From: Fermentimonas sp. | GTDB lineage: Bacteria; Bacteroidota; Bacteroidia; Bacteroidales; Dysgonomonadaceae | Length of the DNA: 64,000 nucleotides | Reading direction: 5' to 3' | Assembly: GCA_015478775.1 (NCBI GenBank) | Contig: JADMKP010000007.1 | Location: 558,001-622,000, forward strand | Notes under the pieces: generated by a model | The model's input: the letters and a program-made list of their open reading frames with translations, nothing else | What the model was told of the DNA's origin: nothing | Databases searched by the model: none | Shown: piece by piece, positions 36,057 through 45,171 of the stretch | Position numbering within the stretch: position 1 is the first letter of the stretch | Layout of the letters: the number at the start of each line of letters is the position of its first letter | Position numbers and translations under genes: made by a program

Positions 36057-37223
36057 TTAAATATTTGTTATATATTTCTTAATTCTTTTGTGTGCTTCTT
36101 GCAGTTTATCTGCCGATGAACCCAATGATATACGTACAAAACCCTCACCATTACTTCCAAATATAAATCCAGGCGTAATAAAAACTTTAGCATTGTACAG
36201 TATATCATTAATAAAGTCATCACTGCCCTTAGCACCTTCGGGTAGTTTACCCCAAACAAACAGTCCGGTTTGAGACTTATCATACCTACAGTTTAGCAAA
36301 TCCATAATTTTCTCTGCCCAAACCCGGCGTTCTGCATAAATAATATTCATATTGTCATGCCACTCTTCGGAGTTATTAAGAGCGGTAATTGTAGCTAATT
36401 GCATGGGTTTAAACTGACCGCTGTCTATATTACTTTTTGCTTTTAATACCCATCTTACAAACTGTGGGTTTGAAATTAAAACACCCATACGCCAGCCCGA
36501 CATATTATGTGATTTACTTAACGAGTTTAGCTCTATGCATATTTCTTTTGCTCCCGGTACAGACATAATACTCATTGGGTTATCGTTTAATATAAAGCTG
36601 TATGGGTTATCGTGACAGATTACAATATCATGCTTTTTCCCAAATGCTACCAATCTCTCAAATAACTCATAGCTTGCATTGGCTCCTGTGGGCATATTAG
36701 GATAATTAACCCACATCAGTTTCACCCCCGACAGATCAAGTTTCTCTAGGGCATCAAAATCGGGATACCAATTATTGTCTTCAACCAAATCATATTCAAT
36801 TACATTGGCCCTCAACAAATTCGAAACTGATTTGTATGTTGGATATCCAGGGTTTGGAACAAGTACCCCATCTCCAATATTCAAAAATGTCATAGAAATA
36901 TGTAGAATTCCCTCCTTTGACCCAATTAATGGCAACACCTCCGTTGAATCGAGTTCTACATTATAAAATCTTTTGTACCATTCACTATAAGCTTTTCTCA
37001 ACTCTGGAATACCTGTATAGGGTTGATACGCGTGCACATCGGGGCGTTTTGCTGTTTCGCATAGAGCTTCAATTGTTTCATCTGATGGCATACGGTCGGG
37101 TGCTCCAACTGCTAGACTGATAACATCTTTACCCTCTGCATTCATTTGTGCAACCTCTGCAAGTTTAACAGAGAAGTAATACTCAGATATTGTTTTTATA
37201 TGTTCTGCAGGCTCAATATTCAT
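36057..37223 (-). CDS. Class I/II aminotransferase of the aromatic amino acid operon
   Basis: A PLP enzyme of 388 residues. The cofactor lysine lies in LNSLSKSHNMSGWRMG near residue 235, and substrate carboxylate would be held by the C-terminal Arg in GFVRISLG near residue 368. The N-terminal ISLAVGAPDRMPS and NPGYPTYKSV are fold-type I hallmarks. The ATG giving MNIEPAEHI was chosen over a TTG seven codons upstream. Its position between pheA and DAHP synthase implies that it aminates phenylpyruvate and 4-hydroxyphenylpyruvate, though an aspartate or diaminopimelate role cannot be excluded. Confidence 0.88.
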   Translation of the reverse strand: MNIEPAEHIKTISEYYFSVKLAEVAQMNAEGKDVISLAVGAPDRMPSDETIEALCETAKRPDVHAYQPYTGIPELRKAYSEWYKRFYNVELDSTEVLPLIGSKEGILHISMTFLNIGDGVLVPNPGYPTYKSVSNLLRANVIEYDLVEDNNWYPDFDALEKLDLSGVKLMWVNYPNMPTGANASYELFERLVAFGKKHDIVICHDNPYSFILNDNPMSIMSVPGAKEICIELNSLSKSHNMSGWRMGVLISNPQFVRWVLKAKSNIDSGQFKPMQLATITALNNSEEWHDNMNIIYAERRVWAEKIMDLLNCRYDKSQTGLFVWGKLPEGAKGSDDFINDILYNAKVFITPGFIFGSNGEGFVRISLGSSADKLQEAHKRIKKYITNI

Positions 37224-37246
37224 AATGCTTATATACTTATTCAAAA

Positions 37247-38101
37247 TTATTCTTGTATATCTTTTTTGTGTTTCTCTTCTCTATATTCCCCTAATATTTT
37301 CAGATCGCTTACCAAAGGTATGATGGCATCAATAGACTGCTTATAACGATTATAATCTTCAAATATTAGATCTATGTAAAATTGATACTCCCACTCTCTT
37401 CCAATTATGGGCAGTGATTGAATTCGTGTGAGGTTAACATCATAAAAAGACAAAACAGATAGTACTTGCGACAAACTGCCTTCTTTATGTGGCAATACAA
37501 ACACAAGGCTAGATTTATTTATATGGTTATCTTTTTGTACATATTTGAGCATATTATCTTGTGCAAGTATCAGGAAACGAGTGAAATTTCTTTTATTTGT
37601 TTCAATTCCTTCTGCAAGAATCTCTAAACCATACATTTCTGCTGCAAGTGCACTGCATATTGCTGCTGAACCATGCATCTCTTTATCACTTATATCTTTA
37701 GCAGCCAATGCAGTATCCTCATGCTCCACAATCTTTACACCTGGCAAAGTATCTATAAAGTCCTCACATTGCATAAGTGCCATTGGGTGTGACATAACTT
37801 CTTTAATATCACTCAATTTACTGCCTGGTAGTGCGGCCAATGTATGTGAAATACGGAGTTTATGCTCTCCTGCGATCTGCAGATCATGCAGCTTAAGCAG
37901 ATCATGATTAGGCAAAAGTCCACCTGCAATAGTATTTTCAATAGCCATAACAGCTATTAACCTTGGATCTTTAACCGCTTCTTCAAAAATATTGCGAAAG
38001 GTATTGCATGGCACAATCTCCAACTCTTCATCTTTAAAATATTCACGTGCTGCTTGCTCGTGATATGCACCCGGACCTCCCTGAATGGCTACTCTTTTCA
38101 T
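37247..38101 (-). CDS. pheA: Prephenate dehydratase
   Basis: Converts prephenate to phenylpyruvate. The catalytic domain opens with VAIQGGPGAYHEQAA and contains AIENTIAGGLL near residue 59 and NFTRFLIL near residue 177, the TRF catalytic motif. A C-terminal ACT domain starts near residue 200 with SSLVFVLPHKEGSLSQVL. The usual phenylalanine-binding ESRP is replaced by QSLP in LTRIQSLPI, so inhibition by Phe may differ. The ATG giving MKRVAIQ is the likely start; the in-frame TTG 24 bases upstream lies in the U-tract of the attenuator. First structural gene after the leader peptide. Confidence 0.95.
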   Translation of the reverse strand: MKRVAIQGGPGAYHEQAAREYFKDEELEIVPCNTFRNIFEEAVKDPRLIAVMAIENTIAGGLLPNHDLLKLHDLQIAGEHKLRISHTLAALPGSKLSDIKEVMSHPMALMQCEDFIDTLPGVKIVEHEDTALAAKDISDKEMHGSAAICSALAAEMYGLEILAEGIETNKRNFTRFLILAQDNMLKYVQKDNHINKSSLVFVLPHKEGSLSQVLSVLSFYDVNLTRIQSLPIIGREWEYQFYIDLIFEDYNRYKQSIDAIIPLVSDLKILGEYREEKHKKDIQE

Positions 38102-38123
38102 ATTTTTATTACAATCTTTTTTC

Positions 38124-38154
38124 AAAAAAAAATCCTGTCGTTGGATCGACAGGA
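38124..38154 (-). terminator. Attenuator terminator (3:4 hairpin) in the pheA leader
   Basis: On the minus strand TCCTGTCG (38154-38147), loop ATCCAA, CGACAGGA (38140-38133), then nine T. The perfect 8-bp stem with a U9 tail lies 22 bases ahead of the pheA ATG, so it is placed to stop transcription before the operon. Confidence 0.92.
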
Positions 38155-38208
38155 CTTTATTTTATTTTGATATGTTATATCTTTTTGTTTTGCATATAAA
38201 ATCCTGTC
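38148..38208 (-). promoter_or_regulatory. Antiterminator (2:3 pairing) of the pheA leader
   Basis: GACAGGATTTTAT (38208-38196), beginning one base after the leader-peptide stop, can pair with ATAAAGTCCTGTC (38160-38148). This gives 13 bp with one G-U wobble. The second arm contains most of the 5' arm of the terminator, so the two hairpins exclude each other. A ribosome at the leader stop codon would cover the first arm. Confidence 0.88.
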
Positions 38209-38209
38209 T

Positions 38210-38266
38210 TTACCTATTAAAGTAAAAGTAAAAACCGAAATATGATGCAAAAACTGAATTGTTCAT
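38210..38266 (-). CDS. Phe/Tyr-rich leader peptide of the pheA operon
   Basis: An 18-codon reading frame, ATG to TAA, encoding MNNSVFASYFGFYFYFNR. Five Phe and three Tyr codons fall between codons 6 and 16, with FYFYF in a row at codons 12-16. It begins about 23 bases after the predicted transcription start and ends one base before the antiterminator arm. Shortage of charged tRNA-Phe or tRNA-Tyr would stall a ribosome on these codons, free the antiterminator and allow transcription into pheA. The composition, position and paired RNA structures are seen directly; the regulatory mechanism is inferred by analogy with pheL and trpL leaders. Confidence 0.88.
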   Translation of the reverse strand: MNNSVFASYFGFYFYFNR

Positions 38267-38294
38267 TTGTAAAATCTTTTTGAAATTATGAATG

Positions 38295-38324
38295 CAAATG
38301 TAATACTTTTTTTATAAAAACAAA
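38295..38324 (-). promoter_or_regulatory. Promoter of the pheA leader and operon
   Basis: TACATTTG (38302-38295 on the minus strand) matches TAnnTTTG, with TTTG (38324-38321) 18 bases upstream as the -33 element. Transcription would start near 38289, about 23 bases before the leader-peptide ATG. Confidence 0.6.
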
Positions 38325-38426
38325 CAATTTGCACGAAAAAACAGATAATTCAAAAGTTCTCAGAAAAATGTACAACCATATTCTGCTTTTATAAAATGGG
38401 ACTGTAAAAATTTATAAAATTGTTAT

Positions 38427-38434
38427 TATATTTG
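38427..38434 (+). promoter_or_regulatory. Candidate -7 box for the POT transporter gene
   Basis: TATATTTG matches TAnnTTTG and ends 50 bases before the ATG. It is divergent from the pheA leader promoter across about 120 bases. No clear -33 box was found. Confidence 0.45.
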
Positions 38435-38484
38435 CACATTAAAGTACCCGAACTAATATTACACTATAAATAAATTAATTAACA

Positions 38485-40014
38485 ATGTTCAAAAATCATC
38501 CAAAAGGTTTGCTCGCTGCTTCGCTTGCAAACATGGGAGAAAGATTTGGTTTTTATACCATGATGGCTATTCTCTCGCTGTTTATAATGACAAAATTTGG
38601 CCTAGATGAAACCCAAACCGGAATCATCTACTCAATCTTTTACGCATCAATATATTTGCTTGCACTTGTTGGTGGATTATTAGCCGACAAAACCCGTAAC
38701 TATAAAGGTGTTATTATGACTGGTTTGGTATTAATGGCAGTGGGTTATGTTATCATTGCTATTCCAACACCAACACCTATTCCTGCCGACAAGTATGGCT
38801 TAATGCTTGCATTAACTTGCTTTGGCCTGCTTGTAATAGCACTTGGCAACGGATTGTTTAAAGGTAACTTGCAAGCGTTAGTAGGACAGATGTACGATAA
38901 CCCGAAGTATAGCAAAATGCGCGACTCGGGGTTCCAGTTGTTCTACATGTTCATCAACGTAGGTGCAATTTTTGCTCCATTTCTAGCAATGGGAATCAGA
39001 AACTGGTGGGTTGAGAAAAATGGTTTTGAATATATTGCCGACTTACCCGACCTTATACACCAATTTCTTGGCAACACAATTACTGCCGATGGAACTGCCA
39101 GACTTCAGCAATTGGCTTCTGACGCTGGACAAACAGACCTGACTACTTTTGCAAATGAATACCTCAATGTATTTACAACTGGCTTCCACTATGCTTTTGG
39201 GGCTGCTATCGTAGCTATGTTGATATCATTGGTTGTCTATATGGTAAACAAAAACAAATTTCCTGATCCTGCCAATAAAAAAGTTGCTTCAGAAAATGGA
39301 GAGCCTGTAGTTGAAATGGATATTAAAGAAATTAAACAGAGACTTTATGCACTATTTGCTGTATTTGCAGTGGTTATTTTCTTCTGGTTCTCTTTCCACC
39401 AAAACGGACTAACACTTACATACTTTGCAAAAGACTACACCGATCTGAGCCAGATAAAAGTAAATCTTGGTTTCTCTACACTTCAAGGTGTTGAAATATT
39501 CCAATCGATTAATCCTTTCTTTGTAGTATTCCTAACCCCCATCATTGTTGGTTTCTTTGGCTGGTTAAGAGCTAAAGGAAAAGAACCATCCACACCCCGA
39601 AAGATAGCTATTGGTATGGGTATAGCTGCATTTGCATATGCTGTAATGGCACTTGGCTCAATGGGATTACCTTTAAAGGCTGAAGTGGACTCAATGGGCG
39701 GACTAACAAATGCTGCACGTGTAACACCATGGCTTCTTATTGTCACATACTTTATACTAACTGTTGCTGAATTATTTATCAGCCCACTCGGAATTTCATT
39801 TGTATCAAAAGTTGCCCCTCCCAAATATCAGGGAATTATGCAGGGAGCATGGCTAGGAGCAACAGCAGTTGGTAACAGTTTACTATTTATTGGTGCTATT
39901 TTCTATACCACTTTCTCAATGTCGGCAACTTGGATGGTATTCGTAGTTGCTTGTCTCATCTCCATGATTACAATGCTGGCGATGGTGAAATGGCTAGATA
40001 GAATTGCGAAATAG
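38485..40014 (+). CDS. POT/PTR family proton-coupled peptide transporter
   Basis: A major-facilitator-superfamily symporter of 509 residues that imports di- and tripeptides with protons. The N-terminal ANMGERFGFYTMMAILSLFI carries the ERF-x-x-Y-type motif of the family. There are about 12-14 membrane helices, with a central cytoplasmic region around residues 255-285. The conserved G-N-G-L-F-K segment lies near residue 129. It is flanked by its own -7 box and a strong terminator, so it is monocistronic. Being divergent from the Phe/Tyr operon may be coincidental, although peptide import is another source of aromatic amino acids. Confidence 0.92.
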   Translation: MFKNHPKGLLAASLANMGERFGFYTMMAILSLFIMTKFGLDETQTGIIYSIFYASIYLLALVGGLLADKTRNYKGVIMTGLVLMAVGYVIIAIPTPTPIPADKYGLMLALTCFGLLVIALGNGLFKGNLQALVGQMYDNPKYSKMRDSGFQLFYMFINVGAIFAPFLAMGIRNWWVEKNGFEYIADLPDLIHQFLGNTITADGTARLQQLASDAGQTDLTTFANEYLNVFTTGFHYAFGAAIVAMLISLVVYMVNKNKFPDPANKKVASENGEPVVEMDIKEIKQRLYALFAVFAVVIFFWFSFHQNGLTLTYFAKDYTDLSQIKVNLGFSTLQGVEIFQSINPFFVVFLTPIIVGFFGWLRAKGKEPSTPRKIAIGMGIAAFAYAVMALGSMGLPLKAEVDSMGGLTNAARVTPWLLIVTYFILTVAELFISPLGISFVSKVAPPKYQGIMQGAWLGATAVGNSLLFIGAIFYTTFSMSATWMVFVVACLISMITMLAMVKWLDRIAK

Positions 40015-40042
40015 ATTATTTTAAAAACTTATATTAATACAG

Positions 40043-40071
40043 GGAGCTGCTCATAAAGGGCAGCTCCTTTT
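40043..40071 (+). terminator. Intrinsic terminator after the POT gene
   Basis: GGAGCTGC (40043-40050) pairs with GCAGCTCC (40060-40067), followed by TTTT. Confidence 0.85.
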
Positions 40072-40130
40072 GTATAGCCATATTTCAATTATCTAGAGTT
40101 GTTCAGTATTCGGATAATATCTTTCTGAAT

Positions 40131-40484
40131 TCATTTTTTTATCCTAGCATTTACAAAACTTCTGATAAAAACAAACAATGCAAGGGCATTACTAACAATA
40201 CAGATTAGGAATATGTATTTTGTCTCATTCCAAATTTCTACTTTCATAAACCTGTTGAATATCATAATAAACAGCAATAAGGTTAAAACTATTGCAATAT
40301 GTGAAATAACTTTGGGTGCTTTGTTCCAAAAAAAACTCAACACAACTAATAGCACTCCAAAAATTGTTGGTATCAATGCCGTTACCGAAGCCGTGCCTGT
40401 GCTGCCTGTAATTCCAAAATATCCATAAAGGCCTGCAATTATCAATATAAGCCCATTGATTAAATTAACTGTTGATGGTTTCAT
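40131..40484 (-). CDS. Small four-helix membrane protein of unknown function
   Basis: A 117-residue membrane protein with four predicted helices (about residues 7-27, 33-53, 59-79, 88-108) and a basic C-terminus (NARIKK). The arrangement resembles small conserved Bacteroidetes membrane proteins without known role. There is no soluble domain or catalytic motif. It is isolated, between the POT terminator and the dnaE upstream region. Confidence 0.65.
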   Translation of the reverse strand: MKPSTVNLINGLILIIAGLYGYFGITGSTGTASVTALIPTIFGVLLVVLSFFWNKAPKVISHIAIVLTLLLFIMIFNRFMKVEIWNETKYIFLICIVSNALALFVFIRSFVNARIKK

Positions 40485-40931
40485 ATAATTATAATTTGTA
40501 AAAAGTTTGCCTACCCCTAAAAAAGGAACATCCAGCAGTGTAAGAACAAAAGCCCACAGGTTTTAGTTTAGTTCAATGATAATATTATTCATTACTGTAT
40601 GGTTGAGTAATGTTAAAAGAATTATCGATACTAATCCCTGACCAAATACCTGACTATTACTAACCAGCTCCTTATATATATCTCTAATAAAAGAAGTATG
40701 TAAGGAGAAGGTAAGAGCAAGTTAAGGTTGTAATACTTTCCAAAAAGAAGGATATCACCAAAGGGCTTTTTGCTACAGCGATTAAATATGTATTCGATAA
40801 AAAATATGTAAAATTGATTATCTGATAGATAGCTTCACACGTTCATAACTTCTGACAATATCACAAACATCCTTGCAATTATTTTGAGTATATTTGTAAT
40901 AGACATCATACAGAAAATATATTCAAAAAGC
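40485..40931. other. Gene-poor stretch upstream of dnaE with a possible coding relic
   Basis: No convincing gene, RNA or repeat. At 40715-40825 a frame without a start codon reads EQVKVVILSKKKDITKGLFA and continues with KYVFDKKYVKLII to a stop; it looks like the end of a decayed gene but was not identified. A TATATTTG at 40889-40896 is a possible -7 box 36 bases ahead of the dnaE ATG. Confidence 0.3.
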
Positions 40932-43900
40932 ATGCAACCATTTGTACATCTACACGTTCACTCTCAATATTCACTGCTGGATGGGCAGGCTAGTATAAAA
41001 CGACTTATAGATAAGGCTCACGGTGACGGTATGAAGGCTATAGCGCTTACCGACCATGGTGCTATGTATGGCATAAAGGAGTTTCTTAATTATGCGTCGA
41101 AGAAAAATGCTCCTGTTAACTCTGAGATTAAAAAGATTAAAGCAGAGATTGCTGAATTGGAGAAGAATAGTGGAGAAGGAGGTAGCGATACAAATAGTGA
41201 AATTTTAAGTGTTAAACTTAATAAATTGCTGGAAAAGCTTACCGAAGCTAAAAAGAAGCTTTTTAAACCTATTGTGGGTTGTGAGTGCTACCTTGCGCGC
41301 AGAGACAGATTTCAGATGAATGACAAGGTTGATGGCAGTGGTTGGCACCTGGTGGTACTGGCAAAAAACCTTACCGGATATAAGAACTTGATTAAGATTG
41401 TTTCGAAAAGTTGGACTGAGGGTTTTTATTATCGCCCGCGTATAGATAAAGAATTACTTGAGAAATATAGCGAAGGTCTTATTGTTTCTTCTGCATGCCT
41501 TGGTGGTGAGATTTCGCGCAAGATAGATAGCGGACAAATTAACGAAGCTGAAGAGGCTGTGCAGTGGTACAAAAGGGTGTTTGGCGACGATTATTATATA
41601 GAAATACAACGTCACAAGACTGATAGACCGGATGCCGATCAAACTACCTATCCTATTCAAGAGAGGGTAAATAAAGAGCTAATTAAAATTGCTAATAAGT
41701 ATGATGTTAAAGTTATAGCAACAAACGATGTTCACTTTGTAGATGAAGAGGATGCTGATGCGCATGACCGACTTATATGTTTGAGCACGGGAAAGGATTT
41801 TGATGACCCTGACAGGATGAGGTATTCTAAACAGGAGTGGCTGAAAACTACTGCTGAGATGAATAGAGTTTTTGCGGATATCCCCGAAGCTCTTTCTAAC
41901 ACTCTTGAGGTGGCAGAAAAGGTGGAGTTTTATACTATTAATAACCCTCCGCTAATGCCTTTCTATCCAATCGATCCTGAATTTGGTACCGAAGAGCAGT
42001 ACAGGCAAAAATATAGCGAGAAAGATTTAATTGCTGAGTTTGGTGAAGATACATTTCATCGTCTGGGTGATTATGACAAAGTGGTGCGCGTAAAGCTAGA
42101 ATCAGACTTCTTGGCTCACCTAACAAAAATTGGTGCGAAGAAACGATATGGCGATAATCTTACTGATGAAATTGAAGACCGGTTGAGCTTTGAGCTTGAT
42201 ACTATTAAGAACATGGGATTCCCAGGTTATTTTCTTATTGTACAAGACTTTATAAACGCAGCCAGAGAGATGGATGTGGCAGTGGGACCAGGACGTGGTT
42301 CGGCAGCCGGGTCTGCGGTTGCTTATTGCTTAAGAATTACTGATATTGATCCACTTAAATATAATCTTCTTTTTGAGCGTTTTCTTAATCCCGATCGTAT
42401 ATCGATGCCTGATATTGATATCGATTTTGATGATGAAGGACGTGGCAAAGTATTAAGATGGGTAACCGAAAAGTATGGAAGTGAAAAGGTAGCACATATT
42501 ATCACTTATGGCACCATGGCTACTAAGATGTCTATTAAAGACGTGGCAAGGGTTCATAAACTTTCTCTCTCGGAGTCTAACCGACTTACTAAACTTGTGC
42601 CTGACAGGATTCCTAACAAAAAGCTTAATATTGGAAATGCTATAGATTTTGTTCCTGAGTTGAAAGAGGCGGCAAATAGTAGCGACCCCTTGATAAAAGA
42701 TACGCTTAAGTATGCACAAATGCTTGAAGGCAACGTAAGGAGTACGGGCGTGCATGCTTGTGGTGTAATTATTGGGCAGACCGACATATCTGAGATTGTG
42801 CCAATAAGTACTGCCGAGGATAAAGAGACCAAAGAGAAGTTGCTTGTAACTCAGTTTGAGGGTTCTGTAATTGAAGAGACTGGGTTGATAAAAATGGACT
42901 TTCTAGGTCTTAAAACTCTTTCGATTATAAAAGATGCTGTTTTAAATATTGAGTTAAACAGGGGCATCAAAATTGATATCGATGATATCGATATGGAGGA
43001 TGAAAAGACTTATCAGCTCTATTGCGATGGACAAACAACAGGAACTTTTCAATTTGAGTCTGCTGGTATGCAGAAATATCTCAAAGAGCTAAAACCAAGT
43101 AAGTTTGAAGACTTAATTGCCATGAATGCTTTATACCGACCGGGACCAATGGAGTATATTCCTGAGTTTATTAAACGTAAACATGGCAGCCAGGTAGAAT
43201 ATGACCTTCCTATTATGGAGGAGTATTTGAGTGAGACATACGGCATTACGGTTTATCAAGAACAGGTGATGCTTCTGTCAAGACTACTTGCTGATTTTAC
43301 CCGTGGACAGTCTGACGAGCTTCGTAAGGCGATGGGGAAGAAGATGATTGATCAGATGATGTCATTGAAAGAGAAGTTCATCAGCGGTGGCAAGAAGAAT
43401 GGTTATGAAGAGAAGATTTTAAATAAGATTTGGGTAGACTGGGAAAAGTTTGCCTCATATGCATTTAATAAATCTCATGCTACCTGCTACTCGTGGATTG
43501 CATACCAAACAGCATGGCTAAAAGCCAATTACCCTTCTGAATATATGGCAGCCGTCCTTTCTAATAATCTCAATAATATAACTGAGATTACTAAGTTTAT
43601 GGATGAGTGTAAGGCTATGGGGATTAATGTTTTATCGCCTGATGTTAACGAGTCTCTACTGAAGTTTTCAGTAAACAATGAAGGACATATTCGTTTTGGG
43701 CTGGGTGCAATAAAGAGTGTGGGACAAGGTGCAGCAAACGATATTATTAATGAACGATTAAAGAAGGGGGATTATAAAGATATATTTGATTTTATTGAAA
43801 GGGCTAATTTATCTTCATGCAGCCGAAAGATAGTTGAAGCACTTTCATTGGCAGGGGCATTTGATTCACTGCCTAACATAAAACGTGAGCAGTTTTTTGC

Positions 43901-44699
43901 TAAAAACAGTAAGGAAGAAGAGTTTATAGAGACTTTATTACGTTATGGTAGTAAATTTCAACAAGATAAGCATGAAGCAATGAATTCACTGTTTGGCGAC
44001 GACACCTCATTTCTTATTTCTCAACCAGAGATACCACAAGCATCTAGATGGTCGGACCTGGAGCGATTGAATAAGGAACGCGACCTGATAGGTATTTATT
44101 TATCGGCTCACCCATTAGATGATTATGAATTTATACTAAGATATATATGTAGTGCCGATACACTTAAGCTTCAAGATTTGGACAGCTTGAATGGCAGGGA
44201 TATTACTTTTGGAGGTATGGTGACGGCTGTGCGGGAAGGACAAACTAAAAGGGGTTCGCCTTATACAATTTTTAAAATTGAGGATTATATGGGAAGTTTT
44301 GAAATTGCTCTTTTTAGTGAGGATAGTATTAATTTTGGCAAATATGCACGAATGGGACTTTCAATTTACGTTGAGGCAAGGGTGCAACCTAAAAGGTATC
44401 GTCAGGAAGAGATGGAAATAAAAATTTCTACAATAAATATGCTTTCTGATGTAAAAGACAAGCTAGTTTCTAAAATAACATTACAAATACCTCTTAATGT
44501 GCTAAATAACACTACAGTTACTGAATTATCTGCTTTAACTAAAAACAATATAGGAAATTCATTGTTATATTTCCACATTATTGGGGAAGAGCCTAATATG
44601 AATTTAAAGCTATTTTCGCGATCAGCGAAGATTCAGGTAAATAAGAAACTCATCGATTATCTTAAAGATGATTTACAAATCGACTTTAAAATCAATTAA
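40932..44699 (+). CDS. dnaE: DNA polymerase III subunit alpha
   Basis: The replicative polymerase subunit, 1255 residues. The N-terminal PHP domain has FVHLHVHSQYSLLDG and ALTDHGAMYG. The polymerase palm carries the GPGRGSAAGS motif near residue 455 and the catalytic acidic pair in PDIDIDFDDEGR near residue 495. The C-terminus has helix-hairpin-helix and OB-fold regions (GGMVTAVREGQTKRG near residue 1095). A charged insertion near residues 70-105 extends the PHP domain. The ATG giving MQPFVHL was chosen; a TTG 48 bases upstream adds a segment outside the family. trxA follows after 15 bases. Confidence 0.97.
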   Translation: MQPFVHLHVHSQYSLLDGQASIKRLIDKAHGDGMKAIALTDHGAMYGIKEFLNYASKKNAPVNSEIKKIKAEIAELEKNSGEGGSDTNSEILSVKLNKLLEKLTEAKKKLFKPIVGCECYLARRDRFQMNDKVDGSGWHLVVLAKNLTGYKNLIKIVSKSWTEGFYYRPRIDKELLEKYSEGLIVSSACLGGEISRKIDSGQINEAEEAVQWYKRVFGDDYYIEIQRHKTDRPDADQTTYPIQERVNKELIKIANKYDVKVIATNDVHFVDEEDADAHDRLICLSTGKDFDDPDRMRYSKQEWLKTTAEMNRVFADIPEALSNTLEVAEKVEFYTINNPPLMPFYPIDPEFGTEEQYRQKYSEKDLIAEFGEDTFHRLGDYDKVVRVKLESDFLAHLTKIGAKKRYGDNLTDEIEDRLSFELDTIKNMGFPGYFLIVQDFINAAREMDVAVGPGRGSAAGSAVAYCLRITDIDPLKYNLLFERFLNPDRISMPDIDIDFDDEGRGKVLRWVTEKYGSEKVAHIITYGTMATKMSIKDVARVHKLSLSESNRLTKLVPDRIPNKKLNIGNAIDFVPELKEAANSSDPLIKDTLKYAQMLEGNVRSTGVHACGVIIGQTDISEIVPISTAEDKETKEKLLVTQFEGSVIEETGLIKMDFLGLKTLSIIKDAVLNIELNRGIKIDIDDIDMEDEKTYQLYCDGQTTGTFQFESAGMQKYLKELKPSKFEDLIAMNALYRPGPMEYIPEFIKRKHGSQVEYDLPIMEEYLSETYGITVYQEQVMLLSRLLADFTRGQSDELRKAMGKKMIDQMMSLKEKFISGGKKNGYEEKILNKIWVDWEKFASYAFNKSHATCYSWIAYQTAWLKANYPSEYMAAVLSNNLNNITEITKFMDECKAMGINVLSPDVNESLLKFSVNNEGHIRFGLGAIKSVGQGAANDIINERLKKGDYKDIFDFIERANLSSCSRKIVEALSLAGAFDSLPNIKREQFFAKNSKEEEFIETLLRYGSKFQQDKHEAMNSLFGDDTSFLISQPEIPQASRWSDLERLNKERDLIGIYLSAHPLDDYEFILRYICSADTLKLQDLDSLNGRDITFGGMVTAVREGQTKRGSPYTIFKIEDYMGSFEIALFSEDSINFGKYARMGLSIYVEARVQPKRYRQEEMEIKISTINMLSDVKDKLVSKITLQIPLNVLNNTTVTELSALTKNNIGNSLLYFHIIGEEPNMNLKLFSRSAKIQVNKKLIDYLKDDLQIDFKIN

Positions 44700-44714
44700 A
44701 TAAATAAATAAAAT

Positions 44715-45029
44715 ATGGCATTACAAATTACAGACGCAACAGTTGATGAAGTGTTGCAATCAGACAAACTGGTTATAATAGATTTCTGGGCAGAATGGTG
44801 TGGACCATGTAAAATGGTTGGACCAATTATTGAAGAAATTAGCCAGGATTATAAAGATAACGTTGTAGTTGGCAAACTTGATGTGGACAATAACGACGAG
44901 ACAACTTCTAAATATGGTATCCGTAATATACCAACTGTGTTATTCATTAAGAACGGTGAAGTTGTAGATAAGGTAGTGGGTGCTGGCCCGAAGAAAATGT
45001 TTACTGACAAAATAGATAAACTGTTATAA
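44715..45029 (+). CDS. trxA: Thioredoxin
   Basis: A 104-residue cytoplasmic thioredoxin with the redox site WAEWCGPCK (Cys30 and Cys33) and cis-Pro in IRNIPTVLF near residue 75. It reduces disulfides in ribonucleotide reductase, peroxiredoxins and other clients. It has no signal peptide. It is probably cotranscribed with dnaE and ends at a bidirectional terminator. Confidence 0.96.
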   Translation: MALQITDATVDEVLQSDKLVIIDFWAEWCGPCKMVGPIIEEISQDYKDNVVVGKLDVDNNDETTSKYGIRNIPTVLFIKNGEVVDKVVGAGPKKMFTDKIDKLL

Positions 45030-45052
45030 AAATTTCAGTTTTTTTAAAAAAT

Positions 45053-45096
45053 ATAGGAGACTAAGTTTCATATGAAACCTAGTCTCCTATTTATTT
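45053..45096. terminator. Bidirectional terminator between trxA and the minus-strand cluster
   Basis: ATAGGAGACTA (45053-45063) pairs with TAGTCTCCTAT (45080-45090), and the inner GTTTCAT/ATGAAAC extends the stem. T-rich sequence follows, and an A-run precedes. Confidence 0.85.
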
Positions 45097-45171
45097 TATT
45101 CAATCCCTAGAGCATTAAAACTAGCCTTAAGCGAATTAAAACTAGCCAATTCGACATTAATATGTGGAAAT

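Noticed and set aside
38102-38125. pheA starting at the upstream TTG
   Set aside because: That codon lies in the terminator U-tract and adds residues absent from the family; the ATG giving MKRVAIQ is standard.
41454-43246. Minus-strand frames within dnaE
   Set aside because: Shadow frames of a well-conserved polymerase gene with no supporting motifs.
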